NCBI GenBank assembly: GCA_031002005.1
Contig: CM061919.1
Coordinates: forward strand, 171,351,121-171,415,120
Source of the DNA: Vandiemenella viatica
Lineage: Eukaryota; Arthropoda; Insecta; Orthoptera; Morabidae
Direction: 5' to 3'
Length of the DNA: 64,000 nucleotides
Of this stretch, positions 33,749-44,690 are shown piece after piece (within the stretch, counting starts at the first letter, position 1; each line of letters opens with the position of its first letter). The position numbers were made by a program, and so were the translations under genes. Below the pieces are notes generated by a model. It had not been told where the DNA came from. It did not search any database and saw nothing but the letters and a program-made list of their open reading frames with translations.

Positions 33749-34294
33749 TTGGTTGTTCTTCTTGCTCCGGCTTTTCTCCCATATGCCGGGAACACGTCGG
33801 GAAAGATTGGGAGACTTCTGGCGCGGCACGGGATTAAAAGTATCTTCCCAACTCCCGCCAAGATACGCGATTTGCTGCGATCGGTCAAAGATGACGTGGG
33901 CCTAAGAACACCGGGAATTTATTCCATACCGTGCGAATGCGGTAAGGTGTATGTCGGCCAGACGACCAGAACGATCCAAGAGCGCCTCACCGAGCACAGA
34001 CGAAACCTAAGGCTGATGCAACTTGAAAAGTCTGCAATTGCCGAGCACGCCTTCGACGAGGAGCATAGAATCGAGTTCGACAAGACTGTAGTGTTGGCCA
34101 GGGCCTCCTCCTTCTGGGAGTCAGTCATAAGTGAGGCACTAGAAATCAGGCTTAATAACAACAACATTAACCGGGATGGAGGGCTACATCTGAGTCAAGC
34201 CTGGAATCCTATTATCAGGGATCTCCGACGGGAGCGGAACGGATCGGCGCAGCGCGGCTTGGAGGGAGCAAATGGCGCCGGTCGGGGGCCGTAG
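33749..34294 (+). CDS. Penelope-like element GIY-YIG endonuclease C-terminus (open, 181 codons)
   Basis: Open frame encoding a GIY-YIG nuclease domain: GIYSIPCECGKVYVGQTTRT (GIY and YVG halves), then IQERLTEHRRNLRL, SAIAEHAF, and LEIRLNNNNINRDGG near the end. The catalytic Arg and Glu regions appear present. The upstream portion (GKIGRLLARHGIKSIFPTPA, KIRDLLRSVKD) is the RT-to-nuclease linker typical of PLEs. RT itself is absent, so this is a 5'-truncated retroelement fragment, less decayed than the intronic PLEs and of a different PLE lineage. Confidence 0.8.
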   Translation: MVVLLAPAFLPYAGNTSGKIGRLLARHGIKSIFPTPAKIRDLLRSVKDDVGLRTPGIYSIPCECGKVYVGQTTRTIQERLTEHRRNLRLMQLEKSAIAEHAFDEEHRIEFDKTVVLARASSFWESVISEALEIRLNNNNINRDGGLHLSQAWNPIIRDLRRERNGSAQRGLEGANGAGRGP

Positions 34295-34471
34295 CGGACC
34301 GCAGAATGAGTTTGCGCCCACGTCCAATCAGAGCGGGCCTACCAGTACCACGGACTGCCAGCACTCCTCGGTGGGGAGGCGGAGACGGCACTAGTCGAGC
34401 GCCGTAGCGGACCGCGTATGAAACCACCGCTTCCGGCCAATCAGAGCGGGTCTTCCGCCACGCCGACATTT

Positions 34472-34650
34472 TTTGAATAGTGTAATCTCTGAGTGTTTAC
34501 ATTTTGTAAACAGTGGTCGTTAGTAGCGTTTGAACAGTCAGCGAGTGCAGTAGCGTATTTCGTTGTTGTTTTTATATCTGTAGTGGTGTGGGTATTTGAA
34601 TAGTGTAATCTCTGAGTGTTTACATTTTGTAAACAGTGGTCGTTAGTAGC
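34472..34650 (+). repeat. 56-bp perfect direct repeat, 123-bp period
   Basis: 34472-34527 and 34595-34650 are identical (start TTTGAATAGTGTAATCTCTG, end GTCGTTAGTAGC). The second copy ends exactly where LINE A homology begins. Confidence 0.92.
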
Positions 34651-34733
34651 CCGCCAGGTCTGAGCAAACGCAGAAGGGCATTCTGGTAGTTGGGAGCTCT
34701 AATGTTAGGCGGTTATTAGAGCCCCTTAGGGAA

Positions 34734-35216
34734 ATGGCGGATTCCTCGGGGAAGAAATCCAACGTCCATTCAGTGTGTATTCCGGGTGGCCTGATCCGAG
34801 ATGTGGAACAGGCCATCCCAGATGCCATAGAGGGGACGGGGTGTAGCCAACTACAGATTGTGGCTCATGTCGGCACCAATGATGCCTGTCGCCTTGGGTC
34901 GGAGGTTATCCTCTCTTCCTTCCGGCGGCTGGCTGAAAGGGTGAACTCTGTGGCCAGTGACCGCAAGATATCGGCAGAGCTAACCATCTGTAGTATCGTA
35001 GACAGAGTTGATTGTGGACCTCAGGTTCAGAGCCGTATTGAGGGGCTGAACCAGAGACTACGACGTTTCTGTGATGATATTGGCTGCAGATTTCTCGATC
35101 TTCGCCATAGGGTCGAGTCTTGTAGGGTTCCCCTTAATAGGTCAGGTGTGCACTACACACGTGAATCGGCTACACGGGTGGCAGGGGCCGTGTGGAATGC
35201 ACTGGGTGGTTTTTGA
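34734..35216 (+). CDS. LINE A ORF1, SGNH/GDSL-esterase-like, N-terminally truncated
   Basis: 160 codons from ATG 34734, but homology runs upstream in the same frame to 34650 and includes the first esterase block, ILVVGSSNVRRLL (about 34677-34715). The later block IVAHVGTNDAC is the HVGTND-like catalytic region, and SGVHYTRESATRVAG is in the place of the family's D..H motif. CR1-clade ORF1 proteins often carry such a domain, thought to act on lipid or membrane interactions. The natural start lies in the truncated part. It overlaps ORF2's open frame by a few codons in another frame. Confidence 0.7.
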   Translation: MADSSGKKSNVHSVCIPGGLIRDVEQAIPDAIEGTGCSQLQIVAHVGTNDACRLGSEVILSSFRRLAERVNSVASDRKISAELTICSIVDRVDCGPQVQSRIEGLNQRLRRFCDDIGCRFLDLRHRVESCRVPLNRSGVHYTRESATRVAGAVWNALGGF

Positions 35217-38044
35217 GGCTGAGGGAGGAAGACCCGAAACACGAAATTCAGTTATGGGCAACCCAATCAGATACAACACCGGAATGTAGGAGCAACGTAA
35301 AAGAATCTCGTCAGTTAAAAGTTCTCGTAATTAACTGTAGAAGCGTTTGGAACAAACAACCGGAACTTGAAAGCGTTATTTGTAGTACAGAAGCGGATAT
35401 CGTTATCGGTACAGAAAGTTGATTGAAACCGGAAATAAGTTCCGCCGAAACTTTTAAAGATAGCATGAACGTTTTTCGTAAAGACAGATTACATTCTCAT
35501 GGAGGTGGGGTATTAATAGCTGTGAGTAAATTTCTCCCATGTAATGAAATAGACGTCGATACGAACTGTGAAATCATATGGATTAAACTCAACGTTCCTG
35601 GGTCAAAACTCATCATTGGTGCCTTCTACCGTCCACCTGATTCGGATATAGCTATCGTCGAGGAGTTAAGAAATAATGTAAATAGTATAGCTAGCCGTTT
35701 TAAGGATCATGCTATGATTCTAGGAGGCGACTTCAATCTGCCTTATATTGACTGGCGTAATTACGTTCACATCACAGGTAGCAGGGATAAGGCAGCTTCT
35801 GAAGTAATTCTCAATTTGTTGTCAGATAATCATCTCGAGCAGCTAGTTAATGAACCTACGCGGTGTCATAACGGTAGCGAAAACATTTTAGACTTGCTGG
35901 TTACCAACAGGCCAGAATTATTCACCGACATTTCAACGACCACAGGAATAAGCGATCACAAAGCGGTAATTGCGACTATCAAATTAATGACCAAGCGAAA
36001 AAGGAAAAAAGGGCGGATTGTATACAGATTCAGTAAGGCCTCAAAGGAGTGTTTTAGAACCTACCTGAGGAATAAATACCATAACTTCAAGTCAACAAAG
36101 GACACCGTTGAAGAGAAGTGGCATCGTTTTATACATATAGTCAGGGAAGGAATGGAAATACATATACCAAAGCGGACAATAAAGGGAGAGGATGATCCAC
36201 CGTGGTACACATGCGAAGTCAAAAGATTACTCAAAAAACAAAGGAAAATACACGCACGCTCAAGAAGGAAGGGGTGTCGCAGCGATTTAGAAACCTTAGC
36301 TGATTTAAGAGGACGTATTAAGAATGTAATGCGCGAGGCCTTTAACGATTTTCACTCCAACTCTCTCTCTAAGAGTCTCACAGAAAACCCAAAGAAATTT
36401 TGGTCGTATGTACGAAAAGTTAATTGTACCAACAGCAATATTCCAGCACTAATTCGTGAAGGATCCGAGGTTAATGAAAGCCGCGATAAAGCTAACGTAC
36501 TAAATACTGTATTCAAAAATTCATTTACAAATGAACATAAGGATAGTATTCCCGTTTTCCCACGCCGTGGCGAGTCGGTGATGGAATCATTACGAATAAA
36601 TACTGCAGGTATCGTTAAGCAATTAGAGCTCCTGAAGTGGGGGAAAGCACCGGGCCCGGATGGAATTCCAGTAAGAGTATTTTCAGAGTATGCTGCAGAA
36701 ATCGGGCCATTTCTGTCTGATATATTCAGTAAATCATTAGAAGTGCGAAAAGTACCTTCAGACTGGAAAATCGCGCAAGTAACTCCGAATTTCAAAAAAG
36801 GTGATCGAATTGATCCTGGGAACTATCGTCCCATATCTATAACATCTGTTTGTAGTAGAGTTATGGAGCATATTATATGCTCGAACATTATGAATTTTCT
36901 AGATTATAATAATTTGCTTACAACAAATCAACATGGATTTCGGAAGAAAAGATCATGTGAAACACAGCAGGCCCTATTTACACACGACGTAATGAAAGTT
37001 ATCGATACAGGTTCACAAGTAGATGCAATTTTTTTAGATTTCCAGAAAGCCTTTGACTCTGTGCCACACAACCGCCTTTTAGCGAAGCTTCGAGCGTACG
37101 GTATATCGGATCAGCTTTGTGAATGGATAAAGGATTTTCTAACTTGTCGGTCGCAGTATGTTGTCGTTGAAGGAGAAAGTTCTTCTAATCTAGATGTTAC
37201 ATCGGGTGTACCTCAAGGAAGTGTAATAGGACCACTTCTTTTCTTAATTTTTATAAACGACCTCGGAGACAAAGTGAAAAGCCTTTTTAGATTGTTTGCT
37301 GATGATGCGGTTATTTATAGGGAAGTAAAAACTTTGGCCTATTGCTTAGAAATTCAGCGCGATCTGGATGTTATTTTGGCTTGGTGCGCTGAGTGGCAAC
37401 TTACTCTAAACTGTAAAAAGTGCAAGACAATGAGCATAACTAACAAAAAGAATCCGATTGTTCAGAAATACGAGTTAAACAATACAGTTATTGATATGGT
37501 CGATTCTATTAAATATTTGGGAGTAACAGTACAAAGGAACATGAAATGGGACATACACATTAATTCTTTAGTAGGTAGAGCAAATTCTAGGCTGCGATTC
37601 ATAGGTAGAATCTTTAAAAATTGTAATGAACAAACAAAGGAGATAGCGTACAAATCTCTTGTGCGTCCACATTTGGATTATTGTTGTGCCATTTGGGACC
37701 CGTTTCGTAAGGGATTGATCGAAAGTATAGAGAAAGTACAGAGAAGAGCCGCTCGATTCGTGACCGCTTGCTACAGTCCTTATGAAAGCGTCACAGAACT
37801 GATTAGTAGATTAGGTTGGGAGTCTCTGGTAGATAGACGACACACGTTTCGTTTAAACTTATTGGAAAACATGCGTACTCCAACTTTCACTCATGAGTGT
37901 AGTGAAATACTTCTTCCACCAACCTATTTGAGTCGGAAGGACAGGAAAGATAAAATTAGAGAAATAAGGTGCCGGACTGATTCTTATATGAATTCTTTTT
38001 TCCCTCGTACCATTAGGGATTGGAATGCACAGCAAAGAGATTAG
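35192..38044 (+). pseudogene. LINE A ORF2: AP-like endonuclease plus reverse transcriptase, one in-frame stop
   Basis: One long frame broken only by TGA at 35420-35422, after VINCRSVWNK and ADIVIGTES; 873 codons are uninterrupted after that stop. Endonuclease blocks: VLVINCRS, GGDFNLPYIDW (about 100 residues past the stop) and SDHKAVIATI. RT blocks: KWGKAPGPDGIP, NQHGFRKKRSCETQ, DFQKAFDSVPH, VPQGSVIGPLLF and the catalytic FADDAVIY (about residue 623 past the stop). The C-terminus ends FFPRTIRDWN, typical of CR1/jockey-group LINEs. The single stop makes this copy probably inactive, but recent. Confidence 0.9.
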
Positions 38045-38109
38045 CTTTGGTGCTGAGCACCCTCTGCCACCCACAATTTTGTGAATTGCAGAGTATATAT
38101 GTATATGTA

Positions 38110-38340
38110 GATGTATATTAGGAGGTCTGTCTGGGAGGCTAAGCCAGTCTACGCGGTGACTGCCAGCTTTCGTCAGCCTGTAGACACCGGAAACCTGATG
38201 AAGACAACCGAGCTGGTTGTCGAAACGTCGTGTTTTCAAAACACCATCCGGCTGCACACCCGTGAAGACTACATTGCTACATTGCTACAGTACGCCGGGA
38301 AAGTCTCCACGCACATATTACAAACAATATAACGTCATCA
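38110..38340 (+). ncRNA. PLE-type repeat with hammerhead-ribozyme-like core
   Basis: 38195-38201 CTGATGA, 38202 A, a perfect 7-bp stem GACAACC / GGTTGTC (38203-38209, 38215-38221) with a 5-base loop, then GAAA (38222-38225) and C. This is the catalytic half of a hammerhead ribozyme with stem II, apart from one extra A. It is followed by a GTGTTTT/AAAACAC hairpin. Stem I and the cleavage site could not be assigned with confidence. Hammerheads are known in Penelope-like LTR repeats. Confidence 0.55.
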
Positions 38341-38740
38341 GACTCTAAAGTAATCAAGTAGTCATATTCAATTTTTAAACTTCTAAACTGTTATTAAACA
38401 CATGTTGCTCATCTTGGATTTTGCCTCTGTTGGAAAGCATATCCTTTGTGAGATCTTCAATCACAAAGTTCACTATTTTGTTGACAGGAAATTATTGGTG
38501 CAAATAAGCAACCAAAAAAGTTAAAAGATAATTTGGTATGGAAATGATTGCAGAGGATATTTGAAACAGACTATATAATATTATTCAATATTGAATCGAA
38601 CAAGAGTATTATTGATATAATTTAGTGATCATTGGCCAATAGTAAAGAATTAGAGGAAAAGTGTAGTGAAACAAAATATAAAACAAAACATATGAAAACT
38701 GAAGGAGTAGAAGAACACAGATTAGTAACAAAATGATTGT
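38341..38740. other. No recognised element
   Basis: AT-rich stretch between the PLE-type repeat and a LINE B relic; nothing supported. Confidence 0.4.
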
Positions 38741-40220
38741 AAAAAAATATAAACAGAGAAAATAGGTCCATTTAGTGAACGGTTTGGATGGTGATTGGCT
38801 GCAATTTTAGAAACAGTTTGCAGAAGGACATCTGGTGGTGTTCAAGCGGAGAAAAGCAGTGACAAATGAAGCGTAAAAAAGGAAGGAAAATAAATTTTAA
38901 CATAGCAGAGGAGGGAGCGGATGGAGAAATGGAGTGATGTGATGCATGGGGATAGGAAAGATAATATTTTAAAGAAAGAAATATGTGTAAAGATTGAATG
39001 AGAACTCACTGATCAGCAGAATGGCTTCAGATCAGGGATGCCAACAATGTACTTCACACTTGAAGTAAAGGCAGCTGCAGTAAAAACACCATGACTATTG
39101 ATACGATATATTGATAGTATTTATGTATATTGAAAAAAAGAGAAAAGCTTTGGGAAACCTGAAACACTAAGCAGCCAATTAAATATAATAAAAAAGCACC
39201 AACACAATGTGAACTATATTAAAGTATGGGGAAACCAACAGATTATTTAGAACAAAGAAATGGGTTGAAGCAAGCAAATACCACCTCAACACTGTTCCTT
39301 AAACCCGATTATGGAGAAGGTTGAGGTCGATAGCCTTAATAATTTGGACGAACAAGGCAGGGGTAGTCGAGGAGAAATTATATATATGTGCAAACGCTGT
39401 GGGACTAAATGGTAATAATTTTAGTATAAATAAAAGCAGAGAAGGAGAAATAAACCAAGGAAATTAATTGGGAACACCATTTTATCAAAGCTAAATTCAT
39501 GTCGAGTCTGAAGACGTTTTTTAGAGGACTGGGAAAGTGCCACAGTTTTACATAGTTTGAGAGTCAGCACCATGAATTTAGAATAGACTATTCATATGAA
39601 TCTAAACAGAATATGTACAAAACAATTTTTGAGGATAAGACAAGGGAAGCCAAGTTGATAATGATGGATTGGATTTTTCCAAGTCATTTATGTAGAGTTA
39701 GCCATTGAATGTGTTGAAAAAGATAAAAAGCGTTGGCATGATCTCCTGAATGGAAGACTTCTTAAGAAGCTGGAAACAGTGATTCGGTAATATCATCGGA
39801 GGTGAAAATGAGATCAAAAATGTCAGAAGATAGTATGTTAAGATAATTGCTGTTCCATATTGAAGTTATTCAGTTTGTTGCTGATTTAGTCATAGCTTAG
39901 ATTGTTTGTAGAGGATATAATGCTGTATAATAGGATTACATCTAGAGATGGTTGTGAACAACTGTCCAAGAATGTAGATAAAAGATCTTTTTGGGTTTGT
40001 AAACTTGGAGTAAAGATAAATGTAAAAAAGAGTTGACTTATTCGAAACATAAATTGAAAATATGTATCGTCATATAAGGAAGTATAAACTGCTTGCTGAA
40101 GGAATAAAATGATATTGTCTGGAAATATTAGTTCCTAGTATGTAAAGTTCGTTGAGACTCAATGTGGAAGATTTAGAGAAAGTGTTTAAACTATTGAATC
40201 TATTCATCAATCAAAATAAG
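38740..40220 (+). pseudogene. LINE B relic (plus), very old
   Basis: Scattered family B similarity, for example near 39640-39760 (the region before the RT block) and near 39890-40040, where GATTGTTTGTAGAGGATATA corresponds to the RLFADD block. No frame stays open for long. Confidence 0.55.
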
Positions 40221-40478
40221 GAAGGACTGTACCAGCGAAATAATTTAACTTTAATGATAATGATAATTGTCTGAGCAGGAAACGAAATTATAAGAAAAAA
40301 TATTACTCCTGTAACAGTGTCACTAACTGTAATTTACATTAAATTAAATTGCAATGGAGCGTATGCACCGGTTGCAATTTCCCTAAACACCCATCTTCCC
40401 CCTTTTCTGCATCCACCGACATTTACCCTTTACAAATCTTAACTTTAAATCCTTTCAACGTTTTTGGCCAATTATTCA

Positions 40479-42446
40479 TCATTTCTCTTGGTAACTTATT
40501 CCAATCCATGACACCCTTACAAAAAAAAAAGAGAATCTTCCTACATCCTTGTGCCTGAAATCGAGTGGCAGCTTGTGGTCATTGTCATCTTTTCCCTTCC
40601 ATGCAGTACTTTCAATTCTTACACCAATATCTTTCCATGCCTCATCACCAATATACGACTTGTACACTCCCATGACCCTCTTCACCCTCCTTCTGTCTTC
40701 CAATGAATCCCATTCCAGCTCTTTTATCATATCTTTTAATGATCGCGATCTAAGATAATTCCCAGAAACAAATCTAGCAGCGCTTCTTTGCACCTTCTCC
40801 AACTCCTGTATTTGATACTCAAAATGTGGGTCCCATACTACACTACCACATTCAAGCAATGGTCTGACCAAAGTTTTGTAACCAGAAACCTTTACTTCTC
40901 TCGCACTTCCCCTCATCACCCTCTCCAAAAATGCAGAATTTTGAAACCTTTACCTATTACCTGTCCCATATGATCTGCCCAGTTAAGTTTGTTATCAAGT
41001 GTAATGCCTAGATATTTACATTTCAAGCAATTCTTTCCCCACCTTATATTCATAATTAATCTTTTTTTTTGTATCTAATAAGCTGACTCTTCTTTGCATT
41101 TATCTTCATCCCATGTTTACCAACTCAACTAGATATCCTGTCCAGATGACAATGCAACTGTTTACAGTCCTCTATGCTTTTGATCCTTTTATACATAGCA
41201 TTATGTCATCTGCAAACAATCTAATTTCAGATAGTAAACAATCAACACAATTATTCATTAGAATAATGAATAGCAATGGTCCCAATATGCTCCCCTGTGG
41301 CACTCCCATTTTTACTTCCACTTTTTTTGATACCACATTTCCTACCCTAACTTTCTGTTTTCTACCTTTCAAAAATTCTTATATCCACCAAATCACTTTC
41401 TGATCCACTCCAATAGATTTTACCTTATTTACTACCATTTTATGGCTTTGAAAGATCTAGTGCTACACTATCAATTTGACCTCCCTTGTCCATTTCATCC
41501 GAAATATCTTGCATATATCCCACCAACTGATATTCACATAAATATCCTTACCTAAAGCCCTGTAGCGTAGCTAGGTCAATAAGGGCTCCGGTGCAAAAAA
41601 ATTATTTTGAGTCCTCAGCCCAGATGGGTGACCTTTCTTTTGCTTTGTGTTGCTGTTAGGGACCCCCTGAGCTGAGGCTGGGGGCTCGTGAGTTGTGCTT
41701 GGGGGCTCCCTGTGCAGTGGTTGGGCCCCCGTGAGCAGTGGGGGCACTTTGTGAGGGTCTCCCTGTGTGTTAGGGGTCCCCTTAGACGACGGTAGAACTA
41801 AAAAAAAAAAAAAAAAAAAGTAGCTCGCCAGTTTGCCGTGAAGGCCCGTGAGTCCAGTGAACTGCGCTTGAGGGGCCCCTGAGGTATGCTTGGGGGTTTC
41901 CTGAGCGTAGGGACCCCTGTGCACTGCTCCGCCGAGGCCCATAGTAGCTACCCCCTTGCTAAAGCCATGTTGCCTACTTGAAAACCACTTATGCTCTTCA
42001 CATATATTTCTGACGTGGTTGCGTATCAATCTCTCCATTAATTTACTTACCACTGACGTCAAGCTAATTGGTCTATAATTTTAGTCTCTATTTCTCACCC
42101 CTCCTTTATGTATCGGAACTACTATCGCACTTTTCTATTCCTCTGGTAAGCAGCAAGTATCAAGACTCAATTTAAATAATATAACAAGATAAGGCACAAT
42201 GTCAAATTCAGATATTTTTAAGACATCTGTAGTAATATTATCTACCCCAGACTCTTTATGTTTTTTCAGCTTTCTCTGTTCCTTCATGATATTCTCAGGA
42301 TGAATTTCAAATTTTATGGTCTGCTCATTTCTAATTGTTTTGTTAAGCTCGTTATCCGATTCAGAACCACCTGTTTCTGATTCATTGTCCCTAATGCTCT
42401 CACTAAACCAGTTCCTTAAAAACTCTGCCTTTTTCAAATCTTCCAT
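40479..42446 (-). pseudogene. LINE B reverse transcriptase and C-terminus relic
   Basis: Blocks: KKHKESGVDNITTDVLK, MTSVVSKLMERLIRNHVRNI with RQHGF, VGVPQGS-type MGVPQGSILGPLLFI, RLFADDIML (catalytic pair), then TLVRPLLECGSVVWDP and QRSAARFVSG. Broken by the hAT insert and frameshifts. Confidence 0.8.
41560..41958. mobile_element. Non-autonomous hAT element, 399 bp
   Basis: Inserted in the LINE B RT. Flanked by a perfect 8-bp target duplication CTAAAGCC (41552-41559, 41959-41966). Ends are weak inverted repeats: CTGTAGCGTAGCTAGG on the left, and CAAGGGGGTAGCTAC as complement of the right. GC-richer than its host, contains an 18-base A run. No transposase. Confidence 0.82.
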
Positions 42447-42620
42447 AACTTCTTGTCCATCCTTATCTAAAAGTGTCTCAACACCCTTCCTTCCTCTCAG
42501 TTTTCTGACATAGTTATAGAAATTTCTAGATGAATCAGTCTATGGTCCCCCTGTACTGACAATACTCTTCATAAATCCATGTTTAGCCACCTTCTTGGCT
42601 ATTATTATGTCCTTGTTTAA

Positions 42621-43570
42621 TCATTTTAGATATTCCCGACTACCCTGCTGTTTCTCAACTCTGTTAAGTTCTCTTCTAATCACCTCCCTGTTATAGTACA
42701 CAGGTTCTCTACTTCTTTTTATTTTCTGTTTTGTAATAAATTTTTCTTCCTCCTTTCCTATTATCTCCTTGAACTCATCCCACCTTGAATTTACTGTTCT
42801 TCTGCCTTCCTTCCATTTGCTGAAACGTTCTCTCAAATATCTTTTCAAATTCGAAATCTGTGCCTTTGTATAATTGTACCTATTTCCCCATTCAATTTTG
42901 GCTGCTGGTTCACTGAATCCTCTAATATCCATCAGAACTGCTTCATGATCACTTATTCCTTCGGTTGCTTGACACCCTACAAGGTTATCGTCAGGCTTTA
43001 TTGGGAATATATCCAAAATATTTTGACCCGTAGTGTTCTGCTCTACCACTTGTGTAAATCCTCCTTCCCTTATTAGAGTATTTGCAAATCTCTGTACCCT
43101 TTTTTATTAATGTTATTTCCTACCCAATTTACACCTGGTAAATTTAAATCTTCGCCAATAATGACCATTATATTCTCACCTCTGTAATCTGAGTATGAAT
43201 TTAATTTCCCCGCAAGAGCCTCATCTTCATCTGCCATTCTTCCACCGAGGTATGCAGCCAACACACTGATTTTTTCTTTTTTATTACCCCAGAAATCTAC
43301 TCCAAGTAACTCATGGTCATGATCTATGAACACCACTGAACTGTGGTAGGTTTTTTTTTTAACTAGAATGAAAACTCCTCCACCAATTGTTCCCTTATCT
43401 CAGCGATACACTTTGTAAATATCGGGGAAACCGCATTGTCTAGTACTTCTTCCTTTAACCAACTCTCTACCCCTATTATTACTTGTGGCTCGTGTAATTC
43501 AATTAAGTTTGCAAATTCCATTACTTTGTTCATTATATTTCTACAGTTCACCAGTAACACCCTTCTTACT
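42621..43570 (-). pseudogene. LINE B endonuclease domain relic
   Basis: MLLVNCRNIMNKVMEF (start of the EEP endonuclease), VIIGVESWL, then IIGEDLNLPGVNW and GISDHEAVLMDIRGF. These are the N-CR, ESWL, GDFN-like and SDH blocks of LINE endonucleases. Frames change near 43350 and 43060. Confidence 0.78.
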
Positions 43571-43740
43571 GGTTATATATTTTTAGTATTTACCTCCTCC
43601 TTCGCAGTTCTAACCCAGTTTACTATTTCAGCAACTTTGTTTCTTTAACATCTGTGATTTTTCCCATTGTGGATCTAGTGGAGCTAGTATCATTTTGATT
43701 ATCTATCTCCAACCCTTCACCAGCAGGCCCTTATCCTAAA

Positions 43741-44154
43741 TTTTTTTTGACCATATCATCACTGGAAATGGGCTCTCTTAATGCTTGTTCAGTACCTTGT
43801 TAAATATTTTGAAATGGAATTAAATCCACATTATTGGTGTCAAATATTGTAATTGGAGAGGATGCGAAAATAGAAAGCAAGATTTGGCCCTGTGCGTTAC
43901 CGTAGGATGCACTAAGTAACTAAAATTTTATAGGCTGAGCTGGGACTCTCTGCGAAGTAGTAGGCAAGTAAAGCAAGTAGTGGGAATTTGTAACCCATAT
44001 ATTGGTGATTAGGCATGGATTATTGTAAGAGGATTTTGAACATAATGAAATGGGAACACAAGAAAGGAACTTAAGTAAGTATCTTAATTCTTTTCTACAG
44101 CGAGTGGCCTCAGGAAGGTGGTGAACATTATACATGGCACTACAAATCACTAAA
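43741..44154. other. No recognised element
   Basis: Short stretch between LINE B copy and a hAT end; no supported feature. Confidence 0.4.
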
Positions 44155-44235
44155 CAGTGTTTCTCAACCTGTGGTTCGTGGACCATCTGTGGTCGGCGAA
44201 GATGCTACATGTGGTCCGATAGCAGAATATTAAAA
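44155..44235 (+). repeat. hAT (Charlie-like) terminal fragment
   Basis: CAGTGTTTCTCAACCTGTGG followed by TTCGTGGACC is the typical end of Charlie-like hAT elements. The other end is not visible nearby. Confidence 0.45.
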
Positions 44236-44690
44236 ATTTTAATCTAATTCAGTTAAAGATATCAAAACAAAAATAGATTAATAAAAATTGTTCACATAAA
44301 ATTTATATCTCATTCGTATGTATATGGCTATCATGTAAAAATCACTGGAATGGATGAAAAAGTGAGTTGCTGGATAGAAGAATTTTTAAAAAGTAGAAAG
44401 CAAAAATTTAAGTTAGAAAATGCATTTTCAAAAGAAGTGAAGTGAAAATGGAAGTACCACAGAGTAGTGCATTTTGAGCGTTGCTACTAGTTATTCCTAT
44501 GAATGATTGTAGTGATGATTTACTATCAGAAGGTATGTTGTTTGCAGATGACACAATGTTAGGTAATAGGTTCAAAACGTTAGGAGACTGTGAACAGATG
44601 TAAGGTGATCTGGACAGGATGGCTAGCTGGGTAGGTGAACATGAGATAAAGATAAATGCAATGAAGAGTCAGTTTCGGCACAAAGGACAG

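Larger units (their letters stand above)
34651..38105 (+). mobile_element. CR1-type LINE, family A copy 2 (nearly intact, 5' truncated)
   Basis: Contains ORF1 (esterase-like) and ORF2 (endonuclease plus RT) followed by a 3' UTR ending GAATTGCAGAGTATATATGT and an AT-rich GTA/TAT tail. 5' truncation begins in ORF1, just after the 56-bp repeat. It is younger than copy 1 at 1-3560. It lies between a PLE GIY-YIG fragment and a PLE-type repeat, perhaps inserted into that PLE. Confidence 0.85.
40335..43740 (-). mobile_element. CR1/jockey-type LINE, family B copy (minus), decayed
   Basis: Minus-strand order: endonuclease (43560-42620), linker, RT (42446-41170), C-terminal region (40930-40480), 3' end at about 40340 with the ATTAAATTAAATTGCAATGG tail complement. 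Split at 41560-41958 by a hAT element. Several frameshifts. This is the longest LINE B copy in the window. Confidence 0.82.

Noticed and set aside
36352..36795. 147-codon minus-strand frame inside the LINE
   Set aside because: Antisense shadow of the LINE A reverse transcriptase.
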